This document shows, one piece after another, positions 23,985 to 32,502 of a stretch of 64,000 nt of DNA. Source of the DNA: an uncultured Solobacterium sp. Its GTDB lineage: Bacteria; Bacillota_I; Bacilli_A; Erysipelotrichales; Erysipelotrichaceae. Below the pieces are notes generated by a model. That model was given only the letters and a program-made list of their open reading frames with translations, made no database searches and had not been told where the DNA came from. The translations under genes were made by a program, and so were the position numbers. Position 1 is the first letter of the stretch, and each line of letters begins with the position of its first letter. The stretch is from assembly GCA_900552125.1 (NCBI GenBank), contig URYK01000004.1:54884-118883 (forward strand), written 5' to 3'.

Positions 23985-24260
23985 ATGAAAGAATTTGAAA
24001 ACCTAGAAGCGCATAAAAGAACGCTTGAAATGTTTGATAATGCAGTAGGTAATATTGATTACTGGTTATCAGATGAAGAAAAACAGCATTTTAAAGCCGT
24101 AAGAGAGCGTTTAAATTATGATGTTGTTACTTGTATAGACAAATGTATTGAAAACGATATATGCCATTTATGTGGCGGTAAAATCACTTCTACAACAATA
24201 GAAGATGATACTGGAAAACTAACGTTTAAGTATTGCCATGAATGCAGGCACAAATTTTAA
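23985..24260 (+). CDS. Zinc-ribbon phage protein (91 aa)
   Basis: The ATG at 23985 is used because it follows the previous stop; an in-frame TTG at 23973 overlaps it. The N-terminal half is helical (FENLEAHKRTLEMFDNAVGN). The C-terminal half has CHLCGG and CHEC, a two-knuckle zinc ribbon (about residues 62-87). No specific role can be named. Confidence 0.6.
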   Translation: MKEFENLEAHKRTLEMFDNAVGNIDYWLSDEEKQHFKAVRERLNYDVVTCIDKCIENDICHLCGGKITSTTIEDDTGKLTFKYCHECRHKF

Positions 24261-24276
24261 GAAAGGAAGAATAAAT

Positions 24277-24603
24277 ATGGAAACAAACACAGCTATTTTG
24301 TCATTAAAAAGATATGACGAATTAAGAGATAAAGAAAGAGCATTGGAAATTGTTCTCGTTGAATTAGATCAATTGAAATCAGATAAAGAAAATTTTAAAA
24401 ACGCTATTCTAAAAGAAAATATAGATGATTTTAATATAGCAAATTATCCATTAGAAGATTTATGTGATCTAAATAGCCATACATCTGGTTTATGTAATAT
24501 TAAAAAATTGCGTTTACTTGGTATAAGTGACGAAGATATGAAGATATTTATTACCGAAGAAAAAGAATATTTTGAACAACAGAAAGTTCAAATTGATGGA
24601 TAG
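24277..24603 (+). CDS. Phage protein with coiled-coil N-terminus (108 aa)
   Basis: Start at 24277 after AAAGGAAG. Residues 5-55 (LSLKRYDELRDKERALEIVLVELDQLKSDKENF) look coiled-coil; the C-terminal half has a compact helical pattern. Small phage proteins starting with the LS(L/V)xxYDxLR pattern are common and uncharacterised. Confidence 0.6.
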   Translation: METNTAILSLKRYDELRDKERALEIVLVELDQLKSDKENFKNAILKENIDDFNIANYPLEDLCDLNSHTSGLCNIKKLRLLGISDEDMKIFITEEKEYFEQQKVQIDG

Positions 24604-24655
24604 TTGATAAAGCTAAATAAACCAAAAAACTATAAAAAAATATATAGGAGTAAAT

Positions 24656-25558
24656 ATGAAAAAAGAAACTTTATCAAATATGATCGAGCAATTCATTAAT
24701 GAAGAAATTAATGATGAAAAATCTAATAATACAGTTAAGCATTATGAACATGTTGTTAAGATGTTTGTTGATTTTTTGCATAATGAAGAAGTAACAAAAA
24801 AAGATGTAATAGATTTTAAGCAAAAAATGCAGATTAATATGAAACCAAAAACAGTTAATAATTACATCGTTGTTATAAATAAGTTCCTAAAGTATGCAGC
24901 AATCGTTGATAAAGGTTATCCATCAAGAATTGCAAGAACTGGTGAATATACGAAACTTGCAACAATGGGTGAAATAGAAGATTTGACGGTTAAAAACATA
25001 AAGATGCAGAACAGATCATCACTTGAAGAAGTTCTTGAACCAATTGATTTAAAAAGGCTTATGCGTTGGGCAAAGAAACTAGAAAGAATGGATATGTATT
25101 TAATAATGAAAATAATCGCATTCACTGGTGTACGTGCAGAAGAATTGAAAGTTTTTACAGTTGAAAATATTCAATCTAACTATATCGAAACAAAGAACAA
25201 AGGAAAAATAAGAAATGTAATTTTAAGGCAGGATTTGCGCCGTGAATTGATTAAATATTGCAAAGATAACAACATTACATCTGGTTATATATTCAAAGGT
25301 AAAAAAGAAGGAACGATGATACACAGCACTACAATATATAAGCAGCTTAAAAAGATTGCAGGGTTTGCAAAAGTTAAAAAGTCAAAAGTTCACGCACACA
25401 GTTTCAGACATCTGTTTGCTATTAAATTTATTGAAGAAGGTGGCGATATAAGCGAATTGGCAGATATTCTCGGTCATAGCAGCATCGAAACAACACGAAT
25501 ATACACAATGACTACTGACAGCATGAAACGTAAGCGAATGGAACGTATGAAATATTAG
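24656..25558 (+). CDS. Second tyrosine recombinase (XerC/D-like)
   Basis: The 300-residue protein has a core-binding domain (1-100) and a complete catalytic domain: Arg in TGVRAEELKVF (about 160), Lys in NKGKIRNV, HSFRHLFA (about 244), GHSSIETT (about 267) and Tyr in RIYTM (about 279). It lacks the arm-binding domain of the integrase at 18459 and is of Xer size. A phage needs only one integrase, so this may resolve concatemers or drive a separate inversion. Ribosome binding site: ATAGGAG. Confidence 0.85.
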   Translation: MKKETLSNMIEQFINEEINDEKSNNTVKHYEHVVKMFVDFLHNEEVTKKDVIDFKQKMQINMKPKTVNNYIVVINKFLKYAAIVDKGYPSRIARTGEYTKLATMGEIEDLTVKNIKMQNRSSLEEVLEPIDLKRLMRWAKKLERMDMYLIMKIIAFTGVRAEELKVFTVENIQSNYIETKNKGKIRNVILRQDLRRELIKYCKDNNITSGYIFKGKKEGTMIHSTTIYKQLKKIAGFAKVKKSKVHAHSFRHLFAIKFIEEGGDISELADILGHSSIETTRIYTMTTDSMKRKRMERMKY

Positions 25559-25577
25559 AAATGAAGTGTGATTTATT

Positions 25578-25766
25578 ATGCAAAAATATAAGTTTAAGAT
25601 AAGCAGATTCAAGGATAAATGTGACATATGCGACGAGTGGAAAAATGATTGTGCAGGGTATAAAGGAATGATAATTTGTAAATCTTGCTATGAAAAAGAA
25701 TATGGAAAAGTTGAACTTGATGAACCAGAACAAACTACTATTTTTGACTTTTTAAAGGATAGTTAA
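25578..25766 (+). CDS. Zinc-finger phage protein (62 aa)
   Basis: The product MQKYKFKISRFKDKCDICDE ... MIICKSCYEKEYG has CxxC pairs at about residues 15-18 and 37-40, one zinc site. A basic N-terminus and acidic tail (ELDEPEQTTIFDF) are visible. Function unknown. It lies 19 bp after the recombinase gene. Confidence 0.6.
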   Translation: MQKYKFKISRFKDKCDICDEWKNDCAGYKGMIICKSCYEKEYGKVELDEPEQTTIFDFLKDS

Positions 25767-25790
25767 AATCATAAAAGAGGTGATGAAGTA

Positions 25791-26132
25791 ATGGACTTTA
25801 TACAAGTTGTTGATCTTCATGATTGGAAAACAAAAAAGCAAATACTATCAGAAATCAGAGAAAAAGGAATTTTGATTGATGAAAGAAAATGGCGCTTTTA
25901 TGTAGAAGAACATAACAAAATGTATTGTGATGATTTGGTAGATAGCTATATCGTTCACAGTTTGAAAGGATATAAGCTAACAAAAGATAGAAAAGAAATC
26001 ATTGCATCTATAGAGGATTTAAAAAAGCGTGGCTTAAACATGCTATGGAAACATTCGCAAGCCACAAAAGCATTAGGATTTAAACAAAATTTAAAAATGG
26101 AACTTGAAGAACTAGAAATAATAGAGAGGTGA
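25791..26132 (+). CDS. Unknown phage protein (113 aa)
   Basis: ATG at 25791 after AAAGAGGTGATG. The N-terminal part (LHDWKTKKQILSEIREKGILIDERKWRFYVEEHNKMY) resembles a winged-helix module used in phage early regulators, and the C-terminal part is helical. No named family. It ends 4 bp before the HNH gene. Confidence 0.55.
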   Translation: MDFIQVVDLHDWKTKKQILSEIREKGILIDERKWRFYVEEHNKMYCDDLVDSYIVHSLKGYKLTKDRKEIIASIEDLKKRGLNMLWKHSQATKALGFKQNLKMELEELEIIER

Positions 26133-26136
26133 AAAA

Positions 26137-26739
26137 ATGCTAGAACAATTAAAAGAGGAGTGGAAACCAATTAAAGGGTATGAAGGTTTGTATTTAATTA
26201 GCAATTTGGGCAATGTGAAATCAGCTTCTAGAATTAGATATAAAGGTGGTGTTTTAAAAGAAAGAATATTAAAACCTAGACAACGAAACAAAAATGGCAA
26301 AAATAGATATAAGTATAAATTGGTTGCACTATGGAAAGATGGGAAAAGAAAAGATGTTTCAATCCATAAATTAGTTGCCGAAACATTTATTCCTAAAATA
26401 GCTGGTAAAAATATAATCAATCATATAGATGGAAATCCTGAAAATAATTGTGTGAATAATCTAGAGTGGTGTACACCTAAAGAGAACACTCATCACGCTT
26501 GGGAAAGTGGTTTATGTAAAAACAGTGTTAAATATGGTGCTAAACATAAGTTATCTAGAAAAGTAGCGTTGTATGACTTAGAAGGAAACTTTATTGAAAA
26601 ATTTGATTGTATAGATGAAGCATGTAGAAAATATAACCTTAATAAAGGTAATGTGCAATTTGTATTGCATGGCAAAAGAAAACATTGTAAAGGTTTTGTG
26701 GTTAAGTATTGTGATAATAAACTTAAAAGTAGAAGGTGA
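26137..26739 (+). CDS. NUMOD4/HNH homing endonuclease
   Basis: The 200-residue protein has the full order of this class. NUMOD4 is at residues 7-60 (EEWKPIKGYEGLYLISNLGNVKS). The HNH_3 core is at about 68-128 (SIHKLVAETFIP, INHIDGNPENNCVNNLEWCTPKEN). A NUMOD1-type DNA-binding segment is at about 147-195 (VALYDLEGNFIEKFDCIDEACRKYNLNKGNVQFVLHGKRK). It is a free-standing homing endonuclease that lies between two early genes and is neatly fitted with its own ribosome binding site. Confidence 0.88.
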   Translation: MLEQLKEEWKPIKGYEGLYLISNLGNVKSASRIRYKGGVLKERILKPRQRNKNGKNRYKYKLVALWKDGKRKDVSIHKLVAETFIPKIAGKNIINHIDGNPENNCVNNLEWCTPKENTHHAWESGLCKNSVKYGAKHKLSRKVALYDLEGNFIEKFDCIDEACRKYNLNKGNVQFVLHGKRKHCKGFVVKYCDNKLKSRR

Positions 26740-26743
26740 TGAT

Positions 26744-26992
26744 ATGGATAAATTAAGTATAGCTATCCAATTGTTACAAGAAGCACAGGAAAAAGAAAAG
26801 ATATTGCTGGAATACAAAAAAGATGAAGCAGCACTTGATGTTAATTCCAACTTTAACCATACGAAAACTTATGATGAAGTTTACGGTGATTTTAATAGAA
26901 AATGGAAAACAGTACCTAAAAAGAGTGTCATTCTGGATAATGTAAAAATGGCTAGAAGGCTGTTAAACGAATACAGGAAGGAATGGGGATAA
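26744..26992 (+). CDS. Unknown phage protein (82 aa)
   Basis: The ATG at 26744 after GAAGGTGATG is used; the upstream open frame overlaps the HNH gene. The product (MDKLSIAIQLLQEAQEKEKI ...) starts with an acidic-basic helix and ends with MARRLLNEYRKEWG. The stop overlaps the start of the replisome organizer gene by one base (TAATG). Probably a replication accessory by position only. Confidence 0.55.
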   Translation: MDKLSIAIQLLQEAQEKEKILLEYKKDEAALDVNSNFNHTKTYDEVYGDFNRKWKTVPKKSVILDNVKMARRLLNEYRKEWG

Positions 26993-27825
26993 TGGCTAGT
27001 AAAAAATATTATTGGCTAAAGTTGAATTATGATTTTTTTGAAGATGATACGATACGTTTCATTGAAGAACAGGAAAACGGAATACAGTATATCAATTTCT
27101 ATTTAAAGTTATGCTTAAAATCAATCAAAAGTCAAGGAAGGCTAATACGTTTGGTTGGCGAAACATTGATACCTTATGATGCTAAATCATTAGCTAGTTT
27201 AACACGATGTGATATTGATACGGTACGAGTAGCAATGGAACTGTTTAAAAAAATAGGTTTAGTACAAATATTTGAAACTGGCGAAATATATCTATCACAA
27301 GTAGAAGAAATGATAGGCAGCGAAACTGATAAAGCTAAAATAATGAGAAGAAAAAGGGCAGAGCAAAAGGCATTAGGTAACAATGTTACCGAGTTGTTAC
27401 CAGAATGTTACACAGATATAGATAAAGATAAAGAAAAAGATTTAGATAAAAGAAATAAAGATATAAATAATTCCGTTTCTAACGAAACGCATACATCTGT
27501 ATCTAAACCTAAAAAAGAAAAATCTATCAAACATAAATATGGTGAATTTCAACATGTTTTATTAACTGATTCAGAAAAAGAAAAGTTATGTAATGAATAC
27601 GGATCAGCAGAAACAGATGCAGCTATTAAATATCTTGATGAAGCCATAGAGATGAAAGGATATAAATATAAATCACATTATCTAGCTATGAAAAAGTGGG
27701 TATATGATGCAGTTAAACGTGATGGTAATAGAAATACCTACAACAACAAAAAAGCTGCTCATACGCTTTCTAATGGTGTAGAAACTAACAATCCATTTAT
27801 AGCAATGTTGGATGGTGAAAAGTAA
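26992..27825 (+). CDS. Phage replisome organizer (DnaD-like)
   Basis: The start at 26992 overlaps the upstream stop (TAATG). The 277-residue protein begins SKKYYWLKLNYDFFEDDTIRFIEEQENGIQYINFYLKLCLKS, the Phage_rep_org_N winged-helix domain (1-115). A charged low-complexity linker follows (DIDKDKEKDLDKRNKDIN, about 140-160). A C-terminal domain (about 178-250: KYGEFQHVLLTDSEKEKLCNEYG) is of the type found in phage initiators. It likely binds the phage origin and recruits the host helicase with the loader at 31950. The linker DNA at about 27413-27470 is a run of GATAAA-like repeats. Confidence 0.85.
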   Translation: MASKKYYWLKLNYDFFEDDTIRFIEEQENGIQYINFYLKLCLKSIKSQGRLIRLVGETLIPYDAKSLASLTRCDIDTVRVAMELFKKIGLVQIFETGEIYLSQVEEMIGSETDKAKIMRRKRAEQKALGNNVTELLPECYTDIDKDKEKDLDKRNKDINNSVSNETHTSVSKPKKEKSIKHKYGEFQHVLLTDSEKEKLCNEYGSAETDAAIKYLDEAIEMKGYKYKSHYLAMKKWVYDAVKRDGNRNTYNNKKAAHTLSNGVETNNPFIAMLDGEK

Positions 27826-27959
27826 TGCCTAAAAAACCATCACTATTTATTGTATACGCAAAAGATAGATTGCCTGCATGTGTATGCTATGCCATGAATG
27901 GGCTAAAAAAGGTTAATGATGTTCTTAATGAATTTTGTATATATTATGTTTCAAAATAA
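27825..27959 (+). CDS. Small phage ORF (44 aa), unknown
   Basis: Overlaps the previous stop by one base (TAATG). The product is MPKKPSLFIVYAKDRLPACV then CYAMNGLKKVNDVLN and a short Tyr-rich end. A coupled start makes expression plausible; no family recognised. Confidence 0.4.
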   Translation: MPKKPSLFIVYAKDRLPACVCYAMNGLKKVNDVLNEFCIYYVSK

Positions 27960-28019
27960 ATACATGAAATGATGATTGAATGAATTTATGTTTATCAAAA
28001 TATGAAATGAGGATAAATT

Positions 28020-28460
28020 ATGTTTGAAAAAGAATTACAAGCAACAAATAATCCTGCAATTAAACGTATTGGAAATTATCTGATGGATAGAGCTAAAACA
28101 GATCCATCTGTTGCCAATAACTTGAATAAAGAAAATAAGTCATTAAATGAGTGTTGGGATTATGTATTAAGCGAAGTTGCTAAAAAAATGTATCGAAAAG
28201 GTAACTTCGGATGTGCTGCAGGTGATGATGAAGAACTATTTGGATTAGCAGTTCATTACTATGATGAGGATGATATAAAATTTGAACCATTTAATGGTGC
28301 AAAAGTAGTAGATGCATCTAATCATAAGATAGATAAAAAAGCGGAATATAAAAGAGAAAAAGCAGAGGAAGAACAGCCTTTGAAAGAAGTTAAGAATAGA
28401 GTTAAGACAGTTAAAAAGCACAAAAGTGATCCTGTTGATGGTCAATTAAGTTTGTTTTAG
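28020..28460 (+). CDS. PcfK-like protein
   Basis: The 146-residue protein has the PcfK pattern: helical N-terminus, then CWDYVLSEVAKKMYRKGNFGCAAGDDEELFGLAVHYYDEDDI (residues about 44-85). It ends in a long charged tail and the terminal QLSLF, a sliding-clamp-binding-like (QxxLF) pentapeptide. PcfK is named from the conjugative plasmid pCF10, and relatives are common in phages and ICEs. It sits 11 bp before its partner PcfJ. The clamp-binding reading is inference. Confidence 0.75.
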   Translation: MFEKELQATNNPAIKRIGNYLMDRAKTDPSVANNLNKENKSLNECWDYVLSEVAKKMYRKGNFGCAAGDDEELFGLAVHYYDEDDIKFEPFNGAKVVDASNHKIDKKAEYKREKAEEEQPLKEVKNRVKTVKKHKSDPVDGQLSLF

Positions 28461-28471
28461 AGGTAGTTCAG

Positions 28472-29791
28472 ATGGAAAGAGAAAAAGAGTTAAAGTTAAT
28501 TGAGCAACTAAAAAACGCAAATCTGAAAACATATACAGTTGATTCATTTAAAAAGTATTGGACATATGAAGATGATTATCAAGAGAAGAAAGCTAGAGTT
28601 GTTAATGCTATATATATTGCAGTTTACAGTACATATAAAAACAGATTATTAGCAAGAGTCTTTTATCTTGAAGAACGCATGAAATACAAGAAAATTACTA
28701 GGAAATTGTTTGAAGTACAAAGGCAGATAGCTGGGGTATCTATAAAAATTTCTAGACTGATTTATAACTGTACTTTTTACGGATTAAAAGTGTATACGCA
28801 TGAAAATGCGGATGATAGGTGGATCATTGGAAATGCATTGAGAACGCAATTATTTGCTTTATATGACAATTGGAGCGGAATGACAGTTGTAGGATTTGAA
28901 AAGTTCAATAATCCACTTCAATTTCTAAAAAAGAGCATGCATAAATATTCAGGTTTTGAATTTCTATCAATTGAAAAACAGGAACATAACTATATGTTTG
29001 AATATCTCCTGAAATACGAAAAGCATCCACAGATTGAAATGTTAGCAAAGTTAGGTTTATCACATATCGTGGATAACTTGACAGGTATTCGTTGGTCAAA
29101 GAGAGGACCATCAATGCTTGGTATTACAAAAGAAGAAATATCTTATTTAAAAGAAATGAATTTACTTGAATATCGCTCAATACGTGAAGAATGCATTAAA
29201 TATAAGTTTTCTGTTAAAGAAGCAAAAGTGTTATTAGAATTCAATAAAATGAGAAACGACAAATTAACATTCAGTGCAAGGGTGATACGTTATCTGTCAG
29301 ATAATGGCATAAATGTTCTTGATTATTGTGATCATATGCGATTAAAAGAAGAACTTAATTTACCAGATGAAAATAAATACTTATATCCTGATAACTTCCA
29401 GGAAGCACATGAGAATCTATCAAAACAATTAAAAATCAAGGAATCAGAAGAATTACGATTGAAGATGGAAAAGAGAAGAAATGAACTTGAAAAGCTGTCA
29501 ATCAATAAAAATGGTTATATCATATTTCCTTTGCTTTCTCCAGATGAGCTATATGATGAAGGAAAACGCATGCAGCATTGTGTAGGAAGTTACACGGACA
29601 AAGTTGCAAAAGGATTATGTGCAATATTTTCAGTAAGAAAATCAGAAAATATATCTAAGCCGTTAGCAACAATAGAGTTAAGAGGAAAAAAAGTAATACA
29701 GGTAAGAGCAGAAAAAAATAAGCAACCAGCTGATGATATAGCAAACTTTGTTCGTAGTTGGGAAAGACAATTTAAATTAAGTGGATGGTAG
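28472..29791 (+). CDS. PcfJ domain protein
   Basis: The 439-residue protein has the PcfJ-like domain in its last 170 residues: GKRMQHCVGSYTDKVAKGLCAIFSVRK and PLATIELRGKKVIQVRAEKNKQP. The HCVGSY motif is the family hallmark. The first 270 residues are helical and carry no known domain. PcfJ in pCF10 is linked to conjugation, but its molecular function is unknown. Placement with PcfK in the replication block suggests a DNA-processing role. Confidence 0.8.
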   Translation: MEREKELKLIEQLKNANLKTYTVDSFKKYWTYEDDYQEKKARVVNAIYIAVYSTYKNRLLARVFYLEERMKYKKITRKLFEVQRQIAGVSIKISRLIYNCTFYGLKVYTHENADDRWIIGNALRTQLFALYDNWSGMTVVGFEKFNNPLQFLKKSMHKYSGFEFLSIEKQEHNYMFEYLLKYEKHPQIEMLAKLGLSHIVDNLTGIRWSKRGPSMLGITKEEISYLKEMNLLEYRSIREECIKYKFSVKEAKVLLEFNKMRNDKLTFSARVIRYLSDNGINVLDYCDHMRLKEELNLPDENKYLYPDNFQEAHENLSKQLKIKESEELRLKMEKRRNELEKLSINKNGYIIFPLLSPDELYDEGKRMQHCVGSYTDKVAKGLCAIFSVRKSENISKPLATIELRGKKVIQVRAEKNKQPADDIANFVRSWERQFKLSGW

Positions 29792-29804
29792 AAGGTGAAG
29801 GAAA

Positions 29805-30137
29805 ATGGAAAAATCAAGGAAAGAACGATTAAAACTCAGTTTTATGGGTGATGAAGATATTGCGTATATAGAATCGCTAGAAAAACAAATTGAAGTTTTG
29901 AAAAGAAATAATGCGCTTTTGGAAAGAGAAAAGAAAGCACTTGCTGATGAAGCAGAAATGAAGTGTGAATTGAATCATGAACTTCAAAAACAGGTTGATA
30001 AACTTGCTTATAAATTAGCAGAAATAACAGAGCATACACCATGCTCATCTGCATGTCCAATTGGAAATCCAGAAGAATGTGATTGTGAATGCAATCGTGT
30101 AGATAAATGGAAAGAGTGGGCAAAAAAAGATGAATAG
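29805..30137 (+). CDS. Coiled-coil phage protein with Cys-rich end (110 aa)
   Basis: Residues 20-72 form a clear coiled coil (IESLEKQIEVLKRNNALLEREKKALADEAE). The last 35 residues have a Cys cluster (PCSSACPIGNPEECDCECN) of six Cys, probably metal binding. No family named. It overlaps the next small membrane protein gene. Confidence 0.55.
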   Translation: MEKSRKERLKLSFMGDEDIAYIESLEKQIEVLKRNNALLEREKKALADEAEMKCELNHELQKQVDKLAYKLAEITEHTPCSSACPIGNPEECDCECNRVDKWKEWAKKDE

Positions 30138-30282
30138 TAGATTAGATGTCATTATCGTTTTGCTATTTTCTTTAATAGCTATTACTTTCTATGTTGAATT
30201 TGGAGTTCTTTTTGGAACTATTAATACAACAATTTACTCATTGTTTACAATTGCTTTAATGAAGTTGAGGAATGTGGAATGA
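30130..30282 (+). CDS. Small two-helix membrane protein (50 aa)
   Basis: The ATG at 30130 is inside the end of the previous gene and its stop overlaps the next start (ATGA at 30279). The product, MNSRLDVIIVLLFSLIAITF then YVEFGVLFGTINTTIYSLFT, has two hydrophobic helices. Double overlap supports it as a real gene. It could be an early membrane or superinfection protein; unproven. Confidence 0.5.
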   Translation: MNSRLDVIIVLLFSLIAITFYVEFGVLFGTINTTIYSLFTIALMKLRNVE

Positions 30283-30638
30283 ATAAGTATCAAGAACCAT
30301 TTAATAATATCGTTGTAGAAGCTGAATTGATGGCAGAAAGATGCAATCATAAGCTAGAAAAAGATATTAAAACTGTTCAAGAATTAATAGATAAAGCTAC
30401 ACCTAAAAAACCTACTTATGTAGCAGATGGTTATTCAGAGGGAGAATTAGTATTTGATACTTGGGTTTGTCCTAACTGTGATGAAGATTATGAAGTTGAT
30501 TATCATTATTACGATTATTGCCCTAATTGTGGTCAAGCAATCGATTGGAGTGAAGAAGAAAGAAAAGAAACAATGGTTCAGATACCTAAAGAAATTATAC
30601 ATGAAATATCAATAGATTTTAGAGATAAAATAGAGTAA
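30279..30638 (+). CDS. Zinc-ribbon phage protein (119 aa)
   Basis: An N-terminal helix (1-45) is followed by a zinc ribbon (CPNCDEDYEVDYHYYDYCPNCG, about residues 67-88) and an acidic amphipathic tail. This plan is common in small phage proteins of unknown role. Confidence 0.65.
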   Translation: MNKYQEPFNNIVVEAELMAERCNHKLEKDIKTVQELIDKATPKKPTYVADGYSEGELVFDTWVCPNCDEDYEVDYHYYDYCPNCGQAIDWSEEERKETMVQIPKEIIHEISIDFRDKIE

Positions 30639-30676
30639 AAAAAATCAAAAAGTTTAAAACTTGAAAAAGTGAAGAA

Positions 30677-30698
30677 AAGCCTTTATTTATAAGGGCTT
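30677..30698 (+). other. Intergenic RNA hairpin
   Basis: AAGCCTTTA (30677-30685) pairs with TAAGGGCTT (30690-30698), nine pairs with one G-T. No T-tract follows, so it is more likely an attenuator or processing hairpin than a terminator. Confidence 0.4.
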
Positions 30699-30761
30699 AG
30701 ATGGAAAAAGTCAATCAATATAATATAGGGTTAAATAGACGGTAAAAAGAGAGGTAAAAAC

Positions 30762-31166
30762 ATGGAACAGAATAAAAAAGTAATTCATAAAGCAAGGGAA
30801 GCATACCTAGCACTTGGAGCATTTAAAGAAATGGCGGAAATATTTGAAACTGTTACCGTAAAAAATGAAATGAAAGATGGTACAGAATTTGAGGTAAATG
30901 TGATAAATACCATAAATAAAATTATGTCTGATTATATCAGTTGCATAAAACCATACAAACTAGATGATTTGGAAAAAGGAAAAGCGGTTTTTGATGATAT
31001 ATTGGATGTACAAGCAATCATTTTTGATATTGATTATGAAAGTAAAAAAATAAAAAGTGCCTATTGGTTAGATAAAAATGATTGTTTAGTAACTTATGAT
31101 GTTGATTTTGAAGAAGGGCGTTTCTATCCTATTCAATACTACGCTTTATTGATGCAGGAAGATTAA
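30762..31166 (+). CDS. Unknown phage protein (134 aa)
   Basis: Starts after AGAGAGGT. Acidic product (MEQNKKVIHKAREAYLALGA ...) with a helical N-terminus and a beta-rich C-terminus (VQAIIFDIDYESKKIKSAYWLD). No domain recognised. Confidence 0.55.
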   Translation: MEQNKKVIHKAREAYLALGAFKEMAEIFETVTVKNEMKDGTEFEVNVINTINKIMSDYISCIKPYKLDDLEKGKAVFDDILDVQAIIFDIDYESKKIKSAYWLDKNDCLVTYDVDFEEGRFYPIQYYALLMQED

Positions 31167-31177
31167 GAGGTATAAAA

Positions 31178-31429
31178 ATGAGATCAACAGAAATACAAAC
31201 ATGGGAAGATTTTAGAAATAGTGGTTTATTGTGGTTTATAAATACAATATTACATTTGTTTGGATGGGCAATTGCAGTTGAAATATCAAAAGAAAAAATA
31301 GTAAATGTATATCCAGTTAGAACAACATTTAGAGGATTTGATGAACAAAGCAATACAGAAGGATATATGAAAGTAACTGAATACTTAAAAGAAAATATAG
31401 ATGATCTAATAAAGGAAGTGAAAGAATGA
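31178..31429 (+). CDS. Conserved small phage protein (83 aa)
   Basis: The core (EDFRNSGLLWFINTILHLFGWAIAVEISKEKIVNVYPVRTTFRGF) is a pattern I know from many Firmicutes phage proteins of about 80 residues, without assigned function. It overlaps the lipoprotein gene by ATGA and so may be translated with it. Confidence 0.65.
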   Translation: MRSTEIQTWEDFRNSGLLWFINTILHLFGWAIAVEISKEKIVNVYPVRTTFRGFDEQSNTEGYMKVTEYLKENIDDLIKEVKE

Positions 31430-31809
31430 AAAAAATATGTGTATTAGTATTAGTAGGATTGATGTTTATTATTAGTGGTTGTAGTGATTCAGAGATTGCT
31501 ACAAGTAATTTAAAAAAAGATGCAGAGCAATTTAAGATATTAAGAAGAATTGTTTTCATGAATAATATAACAGGTGAATACCTTTTCCAAGCAGAGGGAA
31601 ACTGTTCTGTTGAAACTAATAATGCAGCAAGTAGGCTTGAGTTGACATGCAAAACTGGTGAAGATAAGTATAAAGTTCATTATTTTGGATTGTCTAATAA
31701 CACAAGTTATATCGTTGAGCAGATGGAATGGAAAGAAGAAAACAAATACAAATATAAGATTGTTTTTAAACCAAAGAGTATTGTTCCATTTGAATTCGAT
31801 AAGGAGTGA
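31426..31809 (+). CDS. Phage beta-sandwich lipoprotein
   Basis: The 127-residue product has a signal peptide with lipobox IISGC (Cys at residue 19). A soluble part follows with the pattern of phage 'beta-sandwich lipoproteins' (ITGEYLFQAEGNCSVE ... ASRLELTCKTGEDKYKVHYFGLSNNTSYIVEQM). Phage-encoded surface lipoproteins of this size often block superinfection; that role here is inference. Lysogenic expression is not obvious, since it lies in the early operon. Confidence 0.75.
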   Translation: MKKICVLVLVGLMFIISGCSDSEIATSNLKKDAEQFKILRRIVFMNNITGEYLFQAEGNCSVETNNAASRLELTCKTGEDKYKVHYFGLSNNTSYIVEQMEWKEENKYKYKIVFKPKSIVPFEFDKE

Positions 31810-31813
31810 TTGA

Positions 31814-31963
31814 ATGATTTACTTGATAATTACAACTTTATTGATACTAACAAGTATAAATATAGCATATGAAGTTAAACGTGCTAAACGTATTAAAAGA
31901 GCAAATACAAAACTAGATTCTGAATTATATCGCAGAAAGGATAAAGAAAATGACAAAAAATGA
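31814..31963 (+). CDS. Small membrane-anchored protein (49 aa)
   Basis: An N-terminal hydrophobic helix (MIYLIITTLLILTSINIAYE) is followed by a highly charged tail. It begins after AAGGAGTG and ends inside the start of the helicase loader gene. Function unknown. Confidence 0.5.
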   Translation: MIYLIITTLLILTSINIAYEVKRAKRIKRANTKLDSELYRRKDKENDKK

Positions 31964-32486
31964 AGTATTGCAAATATTATCAATTTTAAAAGTAGCATAT
32001 CCAAATTCATATAAAGATATGACTACAACAGATGCTAATGCGTTAGTAATGTTATGGGAAAGACAATTTGTAGATTATAAATATAGTACAGTACAAAGTG
32101 CTATTGATGCCATTATATCAACAGATACAAGCGGTTTTGCACCGTCTGTTGGAAAAGTTAAAGAAATGATAAATAAACTCACAACGCCAGATTTAATGAC
32201 AGAACAGGAAGCGTGGGGTTATGTATTCAGAGCTTTAAGAAATAGCGGATATCATGCAAAAGAAGAATTTGAAAAGCTGCCAGTTATCGTTCAAAGAATA
32301 GTTGGAAATCACAACCAATTGAGAGAATGGGCTATGATGCCTAGCGACCAGATAAATTCAGTAGTTGCATCTAACTTCATGCGATCATTTAAAGTTAGAG
32401 CAAAACATGAACAGGAATTTATGGCATTGCCTAGTAATGTGAAAGAAATGCTAGGAATGATGGATATTAAAAAGATAGGAAACTAG
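31950..32486 (+). CDS. Replicative helicase loader/inhibitor (G39P-like)
   Basis: The 178-residue product begins TKNEVLQILSILKVAYPNSYKDM and continues WERQFVDYKYSTVQSAIDAIISTDTSGFAPSVGKVKE. This is the N-terminal domain of the SPP1 gp39 loader family (residues 1-70). The C-terminal part is helical and flexible. It should load the host DnaB/DnaC-type helicase at the phage origin. No phage helicase or polymerase was seen, so replication depends on host enzymes. Confidence 0.8.
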   Translation: MTKNEVLQILSILKVAYPNSYKDMTTTDANALVMLWERQFVDYKYSTVQSAIDAIISTDTSGFAPSVGKVKEMINKLTTPDLMTEQEAWGYVFRALRNSGYHAKEEFEKLPVIVQRIVGNHNQLREWAMMPSDQINSVVASNFMRSFKVRAKHEQEFMALPSNVKEMLGMMDIKKIGN

Positions 32487-32502
32487 GAAAGGAAGAAATG
32501 TA

